Positions 25,936 through 35,391 of a stretch of 64,000 nt of DNA are shown here, in pieces. A program made the translations under genes and the position numbers. The DNA comes from Phycisphaerae bacterium. GTDB taxonomy: Bacteria > Planctomycetota > Phycisphaerae > UBA1845 > CAIVHJ01. Under the pieces are notes generated by a model, which was not told the origin of the DNA, searched no databases, and saw only the letters and a list, made by a program, of their open reading frames with translations. Numbering within the stretch: position 1 is the stretch's first letter; each line of letters opens with the position of its first letter. The stretch covers positions 314,946-378,945 of the forward strand of contig JAJVHX010000012.1 in NCBI GenBank assembly GCA_022072405.1. The letters run 5' to 3'.

Positions 25936-26136
25936 ATTCTCATTATTTCAATAATCATTGCATGAGCGTACAGGGTACTTGACCCTGAGAGCCGGGTGAC
26001 GATACTATTCGGATTTCAACGGTCCGTTGGGTGATAACCTGCCTCTTTAATTGCCGCCGTTGGCTGGGCGCAAGCCAACCCGCAGCGACTGACCCAATGG
26101 AATAAGCTATAGACACCGCAGCGCTTGCAGCAAAAG

Positions 26137-26784
26137 ATGGAACCATTCGTTTTTCCAAAATGGACCAATAGCATTAAATATCTGCTATTGCCGGGCCTGC
26201 TGATCGGACCGCTTTATGTGGTGGCTTTGGTGGCCTATGGTGCGTCACCGAAGACCACTGACGTGGGCTACATGCCGACCCAGCCGGTACCCTACAGCCA
26301 TGCCCTGCACGCCGGGCAACTGGGGCTGGATTGTCGCTATTGCCACAGCACTGTCGAACAAACAGCCGCAGCTGGACTGCCGCCGACCCAGACCTGCATG
26401 AATTGTCATACCGGAATCCTGAACAGCAGCGCCAAGTTGCAGGTCGTTAGACAAAGTCATTCCGACGGGATGCCCGTCGAATGGCTGAAAGTGCATGATC
26501 TGCCGGATTATGTGTACTTCAACCATAGTGCCCATGTCCGCCGGGGTGTGGGCTGTGTGTCGTGCCACGGACGTATCGACAAAATGGAAGTCGTTTACCA
26601 GGATCAGCCGCTGAGCATGGGCTGGTGTCTGGATTGTCACCGGGCTCCGGAGAAGCATCTCCGCCCGCTGGATCGCATCACCGACATGAACTGGAAGGCG
26701 AGCGACCCGGTGGTGGAGGGGCGGAGACTGGTGGAGCAGATGAATATCAAGCCGTCGACCGATTGTTCGACGTGCCACCGTTAA
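26137..26784 (+). CDS. actA: Alternative complex III subunit A, pentaheme cytochrome c
   Basis: ActA is the multiheme c-type subunit of alternative complex III, a quinol:electron-acceptor oxidoreductase that replaces the bc1 complex. Five CxxCH sites are visible: CRYCH, CMNCH, CVSCH, CLDCH and the C-terminal CSTCH. A single TM anchor (about residues 13-32) precedes them. The start is uncertain: ATG at 26137 and TTG at 26125 are both possible, and neither has a clear ribosome binding site. The stop overlaps the ATG of the next gene (TAATG at 26782-26786), so translation is coupled to actB. First gene of the respiratory block. Confidence 0.92.
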   Translation: MEPFVFPKWTNSIKYLLLPGLLIGPLYVVALVAYGASPKTTDVGYMPTQPVPYSHALHAGQLGLDCRYCHSTVEQTAAAGLPPTQTCMNCHTGILNSSAKLQVVRQSHSDGMPVEWLKVHDLPDYVYFNHSAHVRRGVGCVSCHGRIDKMEVVYQDQPLSMGWCLDCHRAPEKHLRPLDRITDMNWKASDPVVEGRRLVEQMNIKPSTDCSTCHR

Positions 26785-29700
26785 TGCGGATAACCATGAT
26801 CGACCTATTGACCTATCATCAGACGAAACAACCGCAACATTGGCGCAGCCTGGATGAACTGGCCGACACACCGGAGTTTCGCCGTTTTGTCGATGCGGAA
26901 TTTCCGACGCTGACGCAATCGCTACAGAGTCCGCACTCGCGGCGGCAGTTTCTGCAATTGATGGGTGCGTCGCTGGGACTGGCGGGGGTGGTGGGTTGCC
27001 GCTGGCCGGAACAGAAGATCGCTCCCTATTCAGCCGGGATCGATAATCGCTTGCCCGGCGTACCCGTGCAGTATGCCACCGCGATGGACTGGGCCGGCGG
27101 GGCGGTGGGGCTATTGGTCACCAGCTACGATGGCCGACCGATCAAGATTGAGGGTAATCCGCAGCATCCCGCGAGTCGCGGCAGCACGCTGGCTTGGCAA
27201 CAGGCGGCAGTTCTGGGGCTGTTTGATCCCGATCGCAGCCAGAGCGTGGTCGAACGCAGTGCCGGCCGGCCCTATCGGCGAAGCTGGGATGATTTTACCG
27301 CCGCACTCAGTCCGATTCTGGCGGATAACCGCACCCGTCAGGGGCAGGGGCTGGTGATTCTGACGGAGGCGGTCAGTTCACCGACGCTGCTGGAGATGCG
27401 TTCGCGCTTAATTCAGGCCTTGCCGCAAGCTCGCTGGCTGGAATATTCACCCGTGAGCCGCGATGCCGAGCGGGAAGGTCTGCGCGGAACGTTCGGTCAG
27501 CCGTTACGGGCCCAGTTGCATCTGGACCAGGCGGCGGTGATCGTTTCTCTCGATGATGATTTTCTGATGATGCACCCGATGAGCATCGCCTATGCCCGTG
27601 ATTTCGCCGGGCGTCGGCGAGTAGAGGAGACTACTGCCGATCGGCCGATGAGCCGGTTGTATGTGCTGGAGAGCATGCACACTGTGACCGGCGCGGCGGC
27701 GGATCATCGTATCGCCTTGCGCAGCCAGGATATTCTTCCGGCTCTCGCCCGGATGATCGTGCAGTTGCACATTAATCTGCCGGCCGAATTAAAGAGCGGT
27801 ATTGAAAAACTGGCCACTCAGGAATCTCCTCGCGGTTTGAAGCCGGAATTACTGAAGCATCTGGTTGATGATGTACTGACGAGCAAGGGTGCTGCGTTGT
27901 TCACCGCTGGAGCAAATCAGCCGGTGATCGTCCATGCCCTGGTCGCACTGGTTAATCAGGCCCTGGGTCATGTGGGCCGGACAGTCACCTATCTCACCGA
28001 CCCTCAGCCGGAACGCCCCAGTCATGTTGATGCGATTTTACAACTGGCGACGTTGATGGATGCGGGCCAGGTGGAAACGCTGGTGATGCTCGGTGGAAAC
28101 CCGGTCTATGATGCTCCGGCGGAATTAAAGCTGGGCGACTTGCTCAACAAAGTCAAAATCAGCGTGCACCTCAGTCTGTATGAAGATGAAACTTCGCTAT
28201 GCTGCGGGTGGCATCTGCCGCAGGCCCATTTTCTCGAAAGCTGGAGCGATGCCCGCAGCTGGGATGGGACCGTTTCTATTGTTCAGCCGTTGATTGAACC
28301 GTTCTTTGGCGGGCGGACAGCAGCGGAAGTAGTGGCCCTGCTGCTGGGCGAACAGCCGCTGAAAAGTTACGAACTGGTTCGGCGAACCTTTGGCGGCGAA
28401 CAGTTCGATGAAACCCGTTGGGAACAGGCTCTCCATGATGGTGTGATTGCCGGCATGGCCTCTCCGCCGGTTACCGTCAGTGGGCATCAAGCCAGCCTGG
28501 CGGAAACCGCGACAATATTTACGAAGGCTATTGAACAGTGGCAGGCGCCGTCGTCGAGCAATTTCGAGCTGGTCTTCCGGCCTGACTATCGTGTTTATGA
28601 TGGCTGCTGGGCCAACAACGGCTGGCTGCAGGAAATGCCCGATCCGATGACCAAACTGGTCTGGGATAACGCCTATCTGATGGCCCCGGCTGATGCGCAG
28701 ACTTTGGGGTTGACCAATGGCGATATGGTCATGATCTCTCAGGGCGACTGGGGTCTGGGGCTGCCGATTTACGTGGTACCGGGACAGGCGGCCGGCTCGA
28801 TTACCGTGCCATTGGGTTATGGCCGATCGGCTGCTGGAAAAGTTGGCAACCAGGTCGGCCAATCGGGCTATGTGTTGCGAAATTTATCGGGGATGAATTG
28901 GCGGAACAGTGTAACTTTGACCCGGCTCAACCAGCATCGTCCGCTGGTCACCACGCAGGATCATCACGCGATTCGTTCGGTGATCGGCGAGCAGGAAAAC
29001 GCCCAGCGACTGGGTATGCTGGTGCGCGAAGCGACGCTGACGGAGTATCAGCATCATCCCGAATTCGCCAAGCATGTCGTGCATCATCTGCCGCTGATCT
29101 CGCTGAATGACGAACATCAATATCCGGATCACAAGTGGGGCATGGCGATCGATCTGAATGCCTGCATCGGCTGCACTGCTTGCCATGTGGCCTGCCAGGC
29201 GGAAAACAATATTCCCGTGGTGGGCAAGAGCGAAATGGACCGCGGCCGCGAGATGCACTGGATCCGGATCGACCGCTATTTCAAAGGCGAGCCGGAAGCG
29301 CCCGAAGTGGTTCATCAGCCGGTCACCTGCCATCATTGCGAAAACGCACCCTGCGAACCGGTCTGTCCGGTGGCGGCGACGACGCACAGCCACGAAGGGC
29401 TGAACGACATGGTCTACAACCGCTGCATTGGCACCCGCTATTGCAGCAACAACTGCCCCTACAAGGTGCGAAGATTCAATTGGTTCAACAATGCCAAGAA
29501 ACTGAGCGATCTGGAACAACTGCGCGTCAATCCGGAAGTGACGGTGCGCAGCCGGGGCGTGATGGAAAAGTGCACCTATTGCGTGCAGCGGATCAATGCG
29601 GTGAAGATCGCCGCCAAGAACGATCAGCGGCCGATCCGCGACGGCGAGATCACTACTGCCTGTGCGCAGGCGTGCCCGACGCAGGCCATCGTCTTTGGTG

Positions 29701-29867
29701 ATCTGAATGATCCGCACAGCGCGGTAGCCAAAGCCCAGGCCCGCTCCCGGGCCTATGCGATGCTGGCGGAACTGAACATCAAACCGCGTACGCAATATCT
29801 GGCCAAGATTCGGAATCCCCAGGAAACCGATGCACCACGGAGTCACGAAAAAGTGGAGAAGCATTAA
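26784..29867 (+). CDS. actB: Alternative complex III subunit B, molybdopterin-like and 4Fe-4S fusion
   Basis: The protein of about 1027 residues has a Tat-like motif HSRRQFLQLMGASLGLAGVVGC. A long domain homologous to molybdopterin oxidoreductases (about 60-750) follows; in ActB proteins this domain carries no Mo cofactor. The C-terminal ferredoxin domain has CIGCTACHVAC, CHHCENAPCEPVCP, CIGTRYCSNNCP and CTYCVQ...CAQACPTQAI, the cysteines for four iron-sulfur clusters. It is the large periplasm-facing electron-transfer subunit. The start is the ATG overlapping the actA stop; another ATG lies four codons later. A longer upstream open frame is an artefact of actA sequence. Confidence 0.93.
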   Translation: MRITMIDLLTYHQTKQPQHWRSLDELADTPEFRRFVDAEFPTLTQSLQSPHSRRQFLQLMGASLGLAGVVGCRWPEQKIAPYSAGIDNRLPGVPVQYATAMDWAGGAVGLLVTSYDGRPIKIEGNPQHPASRGSTLAWQQAAVLGLFDPDRSQSVVERSAGRPYRRSWDDFTAALSPILADNRTRQGQGLVILTEAVSSPTLLEMRSRLIQALPQARWLEYSPVSRDAEREGLRGTFGQPLRAQLHLDQAAVIVSLDDDFLMMHPMSIAYARDFAGRRRVEETTADRPMSRLYVLESMHTVTGAAADHRIALRSQDILPALARMIVQLHINLPAELKSGIEKLATQESPRGLKPELLKHLVDDVLTSKGAALFTAGANQPVIVHALVALVNQALGHVGRTVTYLTDPQPERPSHVDAILQLATLMDAGQVETLVMLGGNPVYDAPAELKLGDLLNKVKISVHLSLYEDETSLCCGWHLPQAHFLESWSDARSWDGTVSIVQPLIEPFFGGRTAAEVVALLLGEQPLKSYELVRRTFGGEQFDETRWEQALHDGVIAGMASPPVTVSGHQASLAETATIFTKAIEQWQAPSSSNFELVFRPDYRVYDGCWANNGWLQEMPDPMTKLVWDNAYLMAPADAQTLGLTNGDMVMISQGDWGLGLPIYVVPGQAAGSITVPLGYGRSAAGKVGNQVGQSGYVLRNLSGMNWRNSVTLTRLNQHRPLVTTQDHHAIRSVIGEQENAQRLGMLVREATLTEYQHHPEFAKHVVHHLPLISLNDEHQYPDHKWGMAIDLNACIGCTACHVACQAENNIPVVGKSEMDRGREMHWIRIDRYFKGEPEAPEVVHQPVTCHHCENAPCEPVCPVAATTHSHEGLNDMVYNRCIGTRYCSNNCPYKVRRFNWFNNAKKLSDLEQLRVNPEVTVRSRGVMEKCTYCVQRINAVKIAAKNDQRPIRDGEITTACAQACPTQAIVFGDLNDPHSAVAKAQARSRAYAMLAELNIKPRTQYLAKIRNPQETDAPRSHEKVEKH

Positions 29868-30062
29868 AAAATAGAAGATGAAAAAATGAAAACAGGAAAC
29901 CAGAAGAAAAAAGAAAAATAGTTTGAGATCACAGAATTGAAAGTTCAGATTGCAGGTTATTACAGTAGCAGATTAAGTGCTCCCCATTCTGATGGAATCT
30001 ATGGTCAGGCAGTTGCGTCCGTATTGCGTGGTGCTGTTTTTTTTAAGTTGCATTAACAGGCG

Positions 30063-30093
30063 ACGCGGCGGGCTTAAGAGCGCGGCTCATTGA
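30063..30093. repeat. Palindromic interspersed repeat, type A (variant)
   Basis: GCGGCGGGCTTAAGAGCGCGG then CTCATTGA. It interrupts the actB-actC gap. The bases that follow, TTGAAACCGTTTCTGG, resemble those after the copy at 9971 (TGAAACCACTTCTGG). Confidence 0.65.
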
Positions 30094-30133
30094 ATATTGA
30101 AACCGTTTCTGGAAACCACGAAGGCTTGAGTTC

Positions 30134-31615
30134 ATGGCGACGATGCCGTTGAAAAATACGATGATCGACAATACGGTGGAAGATCCTCGGCAGCGTGCTC
30201 CGCTGGTGCTGGGCAACCATGATTTTACCACCGTCACCGAGACGATCTGTCGCATCCCGGAGGCTTCCCGGCCGCCCCAAGCCTGGTATATCGCGTTTGC
30301 CGTTTCTTCGACGCTGACCCTGATGCTCGGCTGTATGGTGGTGTACCTGATCAGCACGGGTGTCGGCGTCTGGAATCTGAATAACCCGGTCGGCTGGGGC
30401 TGGGACATCACCAACTTTGTCTTCTGGGTGGGTATCGGCCACGCCGGCACGCTGATTTCGGCGATCCTCTTTCTGTTCCGCCAGAAGTGGCGGACCAGTA
30501 TCAACCGCTTTGCCGAAGCGATGACTATTTTTGCAGTGGTCTGCGCCGGAATCTTTCCGGGCATTCACGTCGGTCGAGTCTGGCTGGCTTACTGGCTGGC
30601 CCCGATTCCGAACCAGATGCAGATGTGGCCCAATTTCCGCAGTCCGCTGTTGTGGGACGTATTTGCGGTCAGCACCTATGCGACGGTCTCGTTGCTCTTC
30701 TGGTATATGGGGATGATTCCCGATCTGGCGACGTTGCGGGATCGAGCCAGGACCAAAATTCGGCAGTTTGCTTATGGCTTGCTCGCGCTCGGCTGGCGGG
30801 GTTCCAATCGCCAGTGGCTGCGCTATGAGCGGGCTTATCTGCTGCTGGCGGCACTGGCGACACCGCTGGTGCTCAGCGTTCACTCGGTGGTCAGTTTTGA
30901 TTTCGCTGTGTCACAATTACCGGGTTGGCATACGACCATCTTCCCGCCTTATTTCGTGGCAGGGGCGATTTTCAGTGGATTTGCCATGGTGGTGACGCTG
31001 ATGGTTCCGGCGCGGGAATTTTTCGGTCTGAAGGAACTGGTCACGCCCCGCCATCTGGAGAACATGGCCAAAATCATGCTGGCTACCGGCTGCATGGTGG
31101 GCTACGCCTACAGCATTGAGTTTTTCACCGCGTGGTACAGCGGCAATGTATATGAGCGGTTCATCTTCATGGCCCGGGCGATGGGGCCTTACAGCTGGGC
31201 CTACTGGACCATGGTCTGCTGCAACATCCTCACACCGCAACTCTTCTGGTTCAAGAAATGCCGGACCAATCCCTGGATACTTTTCGCCGCCAGCATTTTC
31301 ATTAACATCGGCATGTGGTTTGAGCGTTTTGTGATCATCGTCAGCTCGTTGGCGACCGATTTTCTGCCCGGCAGCTGGGGTGCGTATGCACCGAGCTGGG
31401 TGGAGATTTGCACTTTTATCGGCAGCTTCGGGTTGTTCTTCACGCTGTTCCTGCTCTTTGTGCGGTTTCTGCCGATGATGGCCATGGCGGAGGTCAAGAG
31501 CGTCATGCCCCAGGCCTTACATAAGCAGGGTGAGCACCAGGGGCTGGGCGATTACTGGGGCGATATGCCGCGCGGCCATGAACACAAACCGGGAGGTCAT
31601 GATGTCCACCACTGA
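30134..31615 (+). CDS. actC: Alternative complex III subunit C, NrfD-like quinol-binding membrane protein
   Basis: ActC is a polytopic NrfD/PsrC-type integral membrane subunit that carries the quinol site. The 493-residue protein has about ten hydrophobic segments. Motifs typical of this subunit are [30 protein letters not shown] and [35 protein letters not shown], then [30 protein letters not shown]. The C-terminus is His-rich ([11 protein letters not shown]). The 266-base gap to actB, with a type A repeat in it, is unusual inside this operon. actD begins inside the end of this gene. Confidence 0.93.
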   Translation: MATMPLKNTMIDNTVEDPRQRAPLVLGNHDFTTVTETICRIPEASRPPQAWYIAFAVSSTLTLMLGCMVVYLISTGVGVWNLNNPVGWGWDITNFVFWVGIGHAGTLISAILFLFRQKWRTSINRFAEAMTIFAVVCAGIFPGIHVGRVWLAYWLAPIPNQMQMWPNFRSPLLWDVFAVSTYATVSLLFWYMGMIPDLATLRDRARTKIRQFAYGLLALGWRGSNRQWLRYERAYLLLAALATPLVLSVHSVVSFDFAVSQLPGWHTTIFPPYFVAGAIFSGFAMVVTLMVPAREFFGLKELVTPRHLENMAKIMLATGCMVGYAYSIEFFTAWYSGNVYERFIFMARAMGPYSWAYWTMVCCNILTPQLFWFKKCRTNPWILFAASIFINIGMWFERFVIIVSSLATDFLPGSWGAYAPSWVEICTFIGSFGLFFTLFLLFVRFLPMMAMAEVKSVMPQALHKQGEHQGLGDYWGDMPRGHEHKPGGHDVHH

Positions 31616-32180
31616 TCATGCCCTGCCCCTGGCCGAACCTGCCCGGCAGAGCTGGGGTCTGCTCGCGGAATACCTGACGGTGCCGGAACTGCTGGCTGCT
31701 GCGGAAAAGGTGCGCAACGCCGGTTATCGTCGCTGGGATTGCCACACGCCTTTTCCGGTGCATGGTTTGAATGACGCCATGGGACTAAAGCCGACGATCC
31801 TGCCCTGGCTGGTGCTGGGCGCGGGTATCACCGGCGGGTCGATCGGCATGGGTTTGCAATGGTTCACCAATGCTTTCGATTATCCCTTTATCATCGGGGG
31901 CAAGCCCTTTTTCTCAGTGCCCGCCTGCATCCCGGTGGCTTTTGAATTGACGATTCTTTTTGCGGCGGTCACCGCGCTACTCGGCATGCTGGTGTTGAAT
32001 AATCTGCCCGAATGGTACCATGCTCTGTTTCGCAGCAAGCAGTTCCGCCGGGCGACGGCGGATCGTTTCTTCATCAGCATCGAGGCGATTGATCCGCTCT
32101 ACAGCCCTGAGGCGACGCGCGAATTTCTGAAACTGACCGGCAGCAGCCATGTGGAACTGATCGAGGAGGAGGCGGATTGA
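31602..32180 (+). CDS. actD: Alternative complex III subunit D (DUF3341)
   Basis: A two-TM subunit of the DUF3341 family. The segment [29 protein letters not shown] is diagnostic, then two hydrophobic hairpin helices (about 60-80 and 100-122) and the [12 protein letters not shown]...[19 protein letters not shown] tail. GGGAGG precedes adjacent ATGs at 31599 and 31602; the latter has the better spacing. The frame extends upstream to 31530, but that part lies inside actC and is not needed. The start overlaps the actC end by 14 bases, and the stop overlaps the actE start. Confidence 0.92.
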   Translation: MSTTDHALPLAEPARQSWGLLAEYLTVPELLAAAEKVRNAGYRRWDCHTPFPVHGLNDAMGLKPTILPWLVLGAGITGGSIGMGLQWFTNAFDYPFIIGGKPFFSVPACIPVAFELTILFAAVTALLGMLVLNNLPEWYHALFRSKQFRRATADRFFISIEAIDPLYSPEATREFLKLTGSSHVELIEEEAD

Positions 32181-32860
32181 AAAAACTGGTGGACATCTCC
32201 AAGCTGCCGCGCATCGTGGTGTATGTCATGATCGCCACGCCCGCGTTGTTGCTGATTCCACCGGCTATTATCGCCAAGGCCCGGGTCAGTAAAAGCACGC
32301 AACCGCGGATTCACCTGATCCAGGATATGGACAATCAGCCGAAGTTCAAAACCCAGGCATACAATCCGCTGTTTGCCGATCATCGGGCGATGCGTCGGCC
32401 GGTGGCGGGCACGGTGGCCCGCGGCGATCTGCGCGAAGACAGCCATTACTACGCCGGCAAAGTGAAGAGAGAGTGGGCGACTACTTTCCCGATGCCGGTG
32501 ACCGAATCATTCCTGATCCGCGGGCAGGAACGCTACGGAATTTATTGTGCGCCATGCCATGGTCTGGCAGGTTACGGCAATGGTGCGGTGGCGGCGAGGG
32601 CGGACCAATTACAGATTAACGGGGCTGAAGGAATGAACTGGGTGCCCCCGCTGTCCTACCATGAACAGCAGGTTCGAGAGCGGCCGGTGGGGCATCTGTT
32701 TAATACGATTACCAATGGCATCCGCACCATGCCGGCCTATGGCCCGCAGATTCCTGTGGATGATCGCTGGGCGATAGTCGCTTACGTCCGTGCATTGCAG
32801 CGCAGCCAGAATGCCAAGATCGAAGATGTGCCGACAGAATTACGCGACGCCTTACGTTGA
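32177..32860 (+). CDS. actE: Alternative complex III subunit E, monoheme cytochrome c
   Basis: This 227-residue membrane-anchored cytochrome has one heme-binding site, YGIYCAPCHGLAGYGNG (CAPCH), and a Met ligand probably in TITNGIRTMPAYGPQIP. The opening YVMIATPALLLIPPAII is a signal anchor, and the tripartite PRIHLIQDMDNQPKFKTQAYNPLFADHRAMRRPVAGTVARG is characteristic of this subunit. The start is TTG at 32177, overlapping the actD stop and preceded by GAGGAGGCGG. It probably passes electrons to the caa3 oxidase encoded downstream. Confidence 0.93.
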   Translation: MKKLVDISKLPRIVVYVMIATPALLLIPPAIIAKARVSKSTQPRIHLIQDMDNQPKFKTQAYNPLFADHRAMRRPVAGTVARGDLREDSHYYAGKVKREWATTFPMPVTESFLIRGQERYGIYCAPCHGLAGYGNGAVAARADQLQINGAEGMNWVPPLSYHEQQVRERPVGHLFNTITNGIRTMPAYGPQIPVDDRWAIVAYVRALQRSQNAKIEDVPTELRDALR

Positions 32861-32881
32861 TTTGCCAAGAGGATCAGATTC

Positions 32882-34099
32882 GTGCATCAGGCACCCCCTA
32901 TCAATATGGAACTTGAAGCCCAGCCGCTGGGAGCACTGGCCCACAAGGTCAGTATCCTGGCAGGTATCGTGGGACTGGCTGGCTTGGGCATCGCGGTGGG
33001 TCTGTCCAAGATGGGTGAGGGTGCGTCCGAGCGGTTTTATCACGCGTATCTGGTCAGTTTCTGCTTTTTCCTGAGCCTGTCGCTGGGGGCGCTCTTTTTC
33101 GTGATTCTGCAGTATCTGACGCGTTCCGGCTGGAGCGTGGTGGTGCGGCGGGTGGCGGAGGTGACGGCGAGCAACGTCCTGCTGCTGGCGGTGCTGGCGG
33201 TGCCGGTTATGCTGGGCGCCAATCATCTTTACGAGTGGACGGTGACGAACAGGGTGATGGAAGATGACCTGCTGCAATGGAAAGAGCCATTTTTGAATCT
33301 GCGCTTTTTCCTGCTGCGGCTGGCGATTTACTTTGTGGTATGGGTCGGCTTGTCGCGCTTTTATCTGGGCCATTCGACCCGGCAGGATCGGCAGACTGAT
33401 CCGCGGCTGACGCTGCGGCTGCAACGCTGGAGCGGGCCGGCCATGCTGCTCTATGCGATGACGGTCACTTTCGCCGCCTTTGATCTGCTGATGTCGCTAG
33501 ACCCGCACTGGTACAGCACGATTTTCGGCGTTTATTTCTTTTCCGGAGCGGTGGTTGGTTTTTTCGCCTGGCAGGCTGTGGTGTTGCTGCTGCTGCAGAA
33601 AGCGGGTCGTTTGCAGCAGGCGGTGACGGCGGAACATTATCATGATACCGGCAAACTCGTTTTTGCCTTCGTGGTCTTCTGGGCGTATATCGCATTTTCG
33701 CAATATCTGCTGATCTGGTATGCCAATATTCCTGAAGAAACAGTCTGGTACCTGCGCCGGCAGAATGGTAACTGGGCGCTGGTCAGTATCGTGCTGCTGG
33801 TGGGTCACTTTTTCCTGCCTTTCTTTGCGCTGATGTCCCGTCACCCGAAGCGGCGGCGGATGATGCTGGCGGTGGGGGCGGTGTGGGTGCTGCTGATGCA
33901 CTGGGTGGACCATTTTTGGCTGGTGATGCCGGAATTCGCCGCTGATGGCGTGGTGCCGCTGGGGTTGATGGAACTGGCCTGTTTCGTCGGTCTGGGCGGT
34001 TGTTTTGTCGCGGGTGTAAGCTGGGGATTTCGCAATCGGGCCGTCGCACCGATCGGCGATCCGCGATTGCCGGAATCGCTGGCGTTTGAGAACGTGTAA
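32882..34099 (+). CDS. actF: Alternative complex III subunit F, integral membrane protein
   Basis: The 405-residue protein has about ten TM segments and belongs to the ActF family, distantly NrfD-like and paired with ActC in the membrane arm. Typical stretches are FYHAYLVSFCFFLSLSLGALFFVILQYLTRSGWSVVVRRVAE and KLVFAFVVFWAYIAFSQYLLIWYANIPEET. The second includes the conserved carboxylate and Tyr region thought to help proton movement. The start is a GTG at 32882, after AGAGGATC. It ends the core act gene set. Confidence 0.93.
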   Translation: MHQAPPINMELEAQPLGALAHKVSILAGIVGLAGLGIAVGLSKMGEGASERFYHAYLVSFCFFLSLSLGALFFVILQYLTRSGWSVVVRRVAEVTASNVLLLAVLAVPVMLGANHLYEWTVTNRVMEDDLLQWKEPFLNLRFFLLRLAIYFVVWVGLSRFYLGHSTRQDRQTDPRLTLRLQRWSGPAMLLYAMTVTFAAFDLLMSLDPHWYSTIFGVYFFSGAVVGFFAWQAVVLLLLQKAGRLQQAVTAEHYHDTGKLVFAFVVFWAYIAFSQYLLIWYANIPEETVWYLRRQNGNWALVSIVLLVGHFFLPFFALMSRHPKRRRMMLAVGAVWVLLMHWVDHFWLVMPEFAADGVVPLGLMELACFVGLGGCFVAGVSWGFRNRAVAPIGDPRLPESLAFENV

Positions 34100-34128
34100 C
34101 AGACACAATGGAATAGACTTCTACTGTG

Positions 34129-34473
34129 ATGAATAAGCCTGAAACTCAAGTGCATGATGATCCGAACACGCCGGCGGCAGTGCTGGTCGGACTGGTCGGC
34201 TGCCTGATCATTTTCGCGGTGATCGTGGCCTTACAGGCGCTCTTCTATCGGGCGGACTATTCGGAAACGGTCAGCAAGGTTTATGAGGTGGACCCCGCCG
34301 GCAAGCAGCAGTTGATCGTCCAGCAACTGGAACAGTTGCATACCTACCGGTGGATCAATCAGGCCGAGGGTGTGGTGGCGGTGCCGATTGAGCGGGCTTT
34401 GGAATTGGCGGTGGTCGAACTGAATCAACCCCCGGCAGCCAGTCAGCCGGCTACCCCGGACAAGAAGGAGTAG
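34129..34473 (+). CDS. Small single-TM protein of the respiratory cluster
   Basis: About 114 residues: one TM helix (AVLVGLVGCLIIFAVIVALQALFY, about 18-41), followed by a soluble domain containing a YRWINQAEGVVAVPIERALELAV segment. Small proteins like this often sit between act genes and oxidase genes; I do not recognise a named function. The C-terminal part looks like the domain in some c-type oxidase assembly proteins, but this is weak. The ATG at 34129 is preferred over the GTG directly before it. It is four bases from the sco gene, whose AAGGAG lies in its last codons. Confidence 0.7.
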   Translation: MNKPETQVHDDPNTPAAVLVGLVGCLIIFAVIVALQALFYRADYSETVSKVYEVDPAGKQQLIVQQLEQLHTYRWINQAEGVVAVPIERALELAVVELNQPPAASQPATPDKKE

Positions 34474-34477
34474 AGCA

Positions 34478-35323
34478 ATGCGTTGTAGTCGAACTCGCTA
34501 TGCACTTCTGCTGCTCCTGATGATGGGAACAACGCCGCTGTACAGTTGGGGTCAGGTGAATCGCACGCTGCCCGAACTGGAAGGTGTGGGCGTCGTAGAG
34601 AGGTTGAATAATCCGCTGCCCTTCAGACTGGAATTCACCAATGATGATGGGCGGAAGATGAAAATCAGCGAGCTGTTCGACGGGCAGCGGCCGGTGCTGC
34701 TGACGCTGAATTATTCCAATTGCCCGATGCTCTGTTCGTTGCAGCTCGACGGCCTGGTGGATGGTTTGAAGGAACTGGCGTGGACCCCCGGAGATCAATT
34801 CCGCATGGCCACGGTCAGCATCGATCCGCTGGAAACCCCCACCCGCGCCCGCCTGACCAAGCAGACCTACATCGAACGATATGAGCGTCCCGCGGCGCTG
34901 AACAGCTGGACTTTTCTGGTCGGTCCGGAAGCCCATATCAAAGCCGTGGCGGAGGCGGTGGGTTTCGGTTATCGCTGGAATGAGGAGCGGCAGGAATTCA
35001 TGCATGCGGCCGTGACGATGGTGCTGACACCCGACGGGCGCGTGTCGCGCTATCTGTACGGAGTGCAGTATGACGCCCGGACCCTTCGGTTGGCGCTGGT
35101 GGAGGCTTCGGAGGGGAAGATCGGTTCGACGCTCGATCAGATCATTCTCTATTGTTACCAGTATGATGCCCATGAGGGGCGTTATACACCGGCAGCGATG
35201 GCCATCATGCGTTTGAGCGGTGGTACCACCCTGGTGGTGATCGCCCTGCTGGTGCTGATCTTGTGGCGGCGAGGACCCAAGCGGCATACTGCGGTGATTA
35301 CGGAGCAGGTGAACGCTCCATAA
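34478..35323 (+). CDS. SCO1/SenC family copper chaperone
   Basis: SCO proteins load copper into the CuA centre of oxidase subunit II. The 281-residue protein has a signal peptide and a thioredoxin-like domain. Its copper-binding NYSNCPMLCS has Cys82 and Cys86, and a later RQEFMHAAVTMVL supplies the His ligand. A C-terminal TM helix (GTTLVVIALLVLILWRR) is followed by a basic tail. It is placed just upstream of coxB, as expected. AAGGAG lies 6 bases before the ATG. Confidence 0.93.
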   Translation: MRCSRTRYALLLLLMMGTTPLYSWGQVNRTLPELEGVGVVERLNNPLPFRLEFTNDDGRKMKISELFDGQRPVLLTLNYSNCPMLCSLQLDGLVDGLKELAWTPGDQFRMATVSIDPLETPTRARLTKQTYIERYERPAALNSWTFLVGPEAHIKAVAEAVGFGYRWNEERQEFMHAAVTMVLTPDGRVSRYLYGVQYDARTLRLALVEASEGKIGSTLDQIILYCYQYDAHEGRYTPAAMAIMRLSGGTTLVVIALLVLILWRRGPKRHTAVITEQVNAP

Positions 35324-35330
35324 CAGATAC

Positions 35331-35358
35331 GCGCGGGTCCTAGCCCGCGGCTCGTTGA
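35331..35358. repeat. Palindromic interspersed repeat, type A
   Basis: GCGCGGGTCCTAGCCCGCGG then CTCGTTGA. Lies between the sco and coxB genes, close to the coxB start. Confidence 0.75.
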
Positions 35359-35391
35359 GGAAGTAATACTGGTTTTTAGGAAAGCAGTTCC

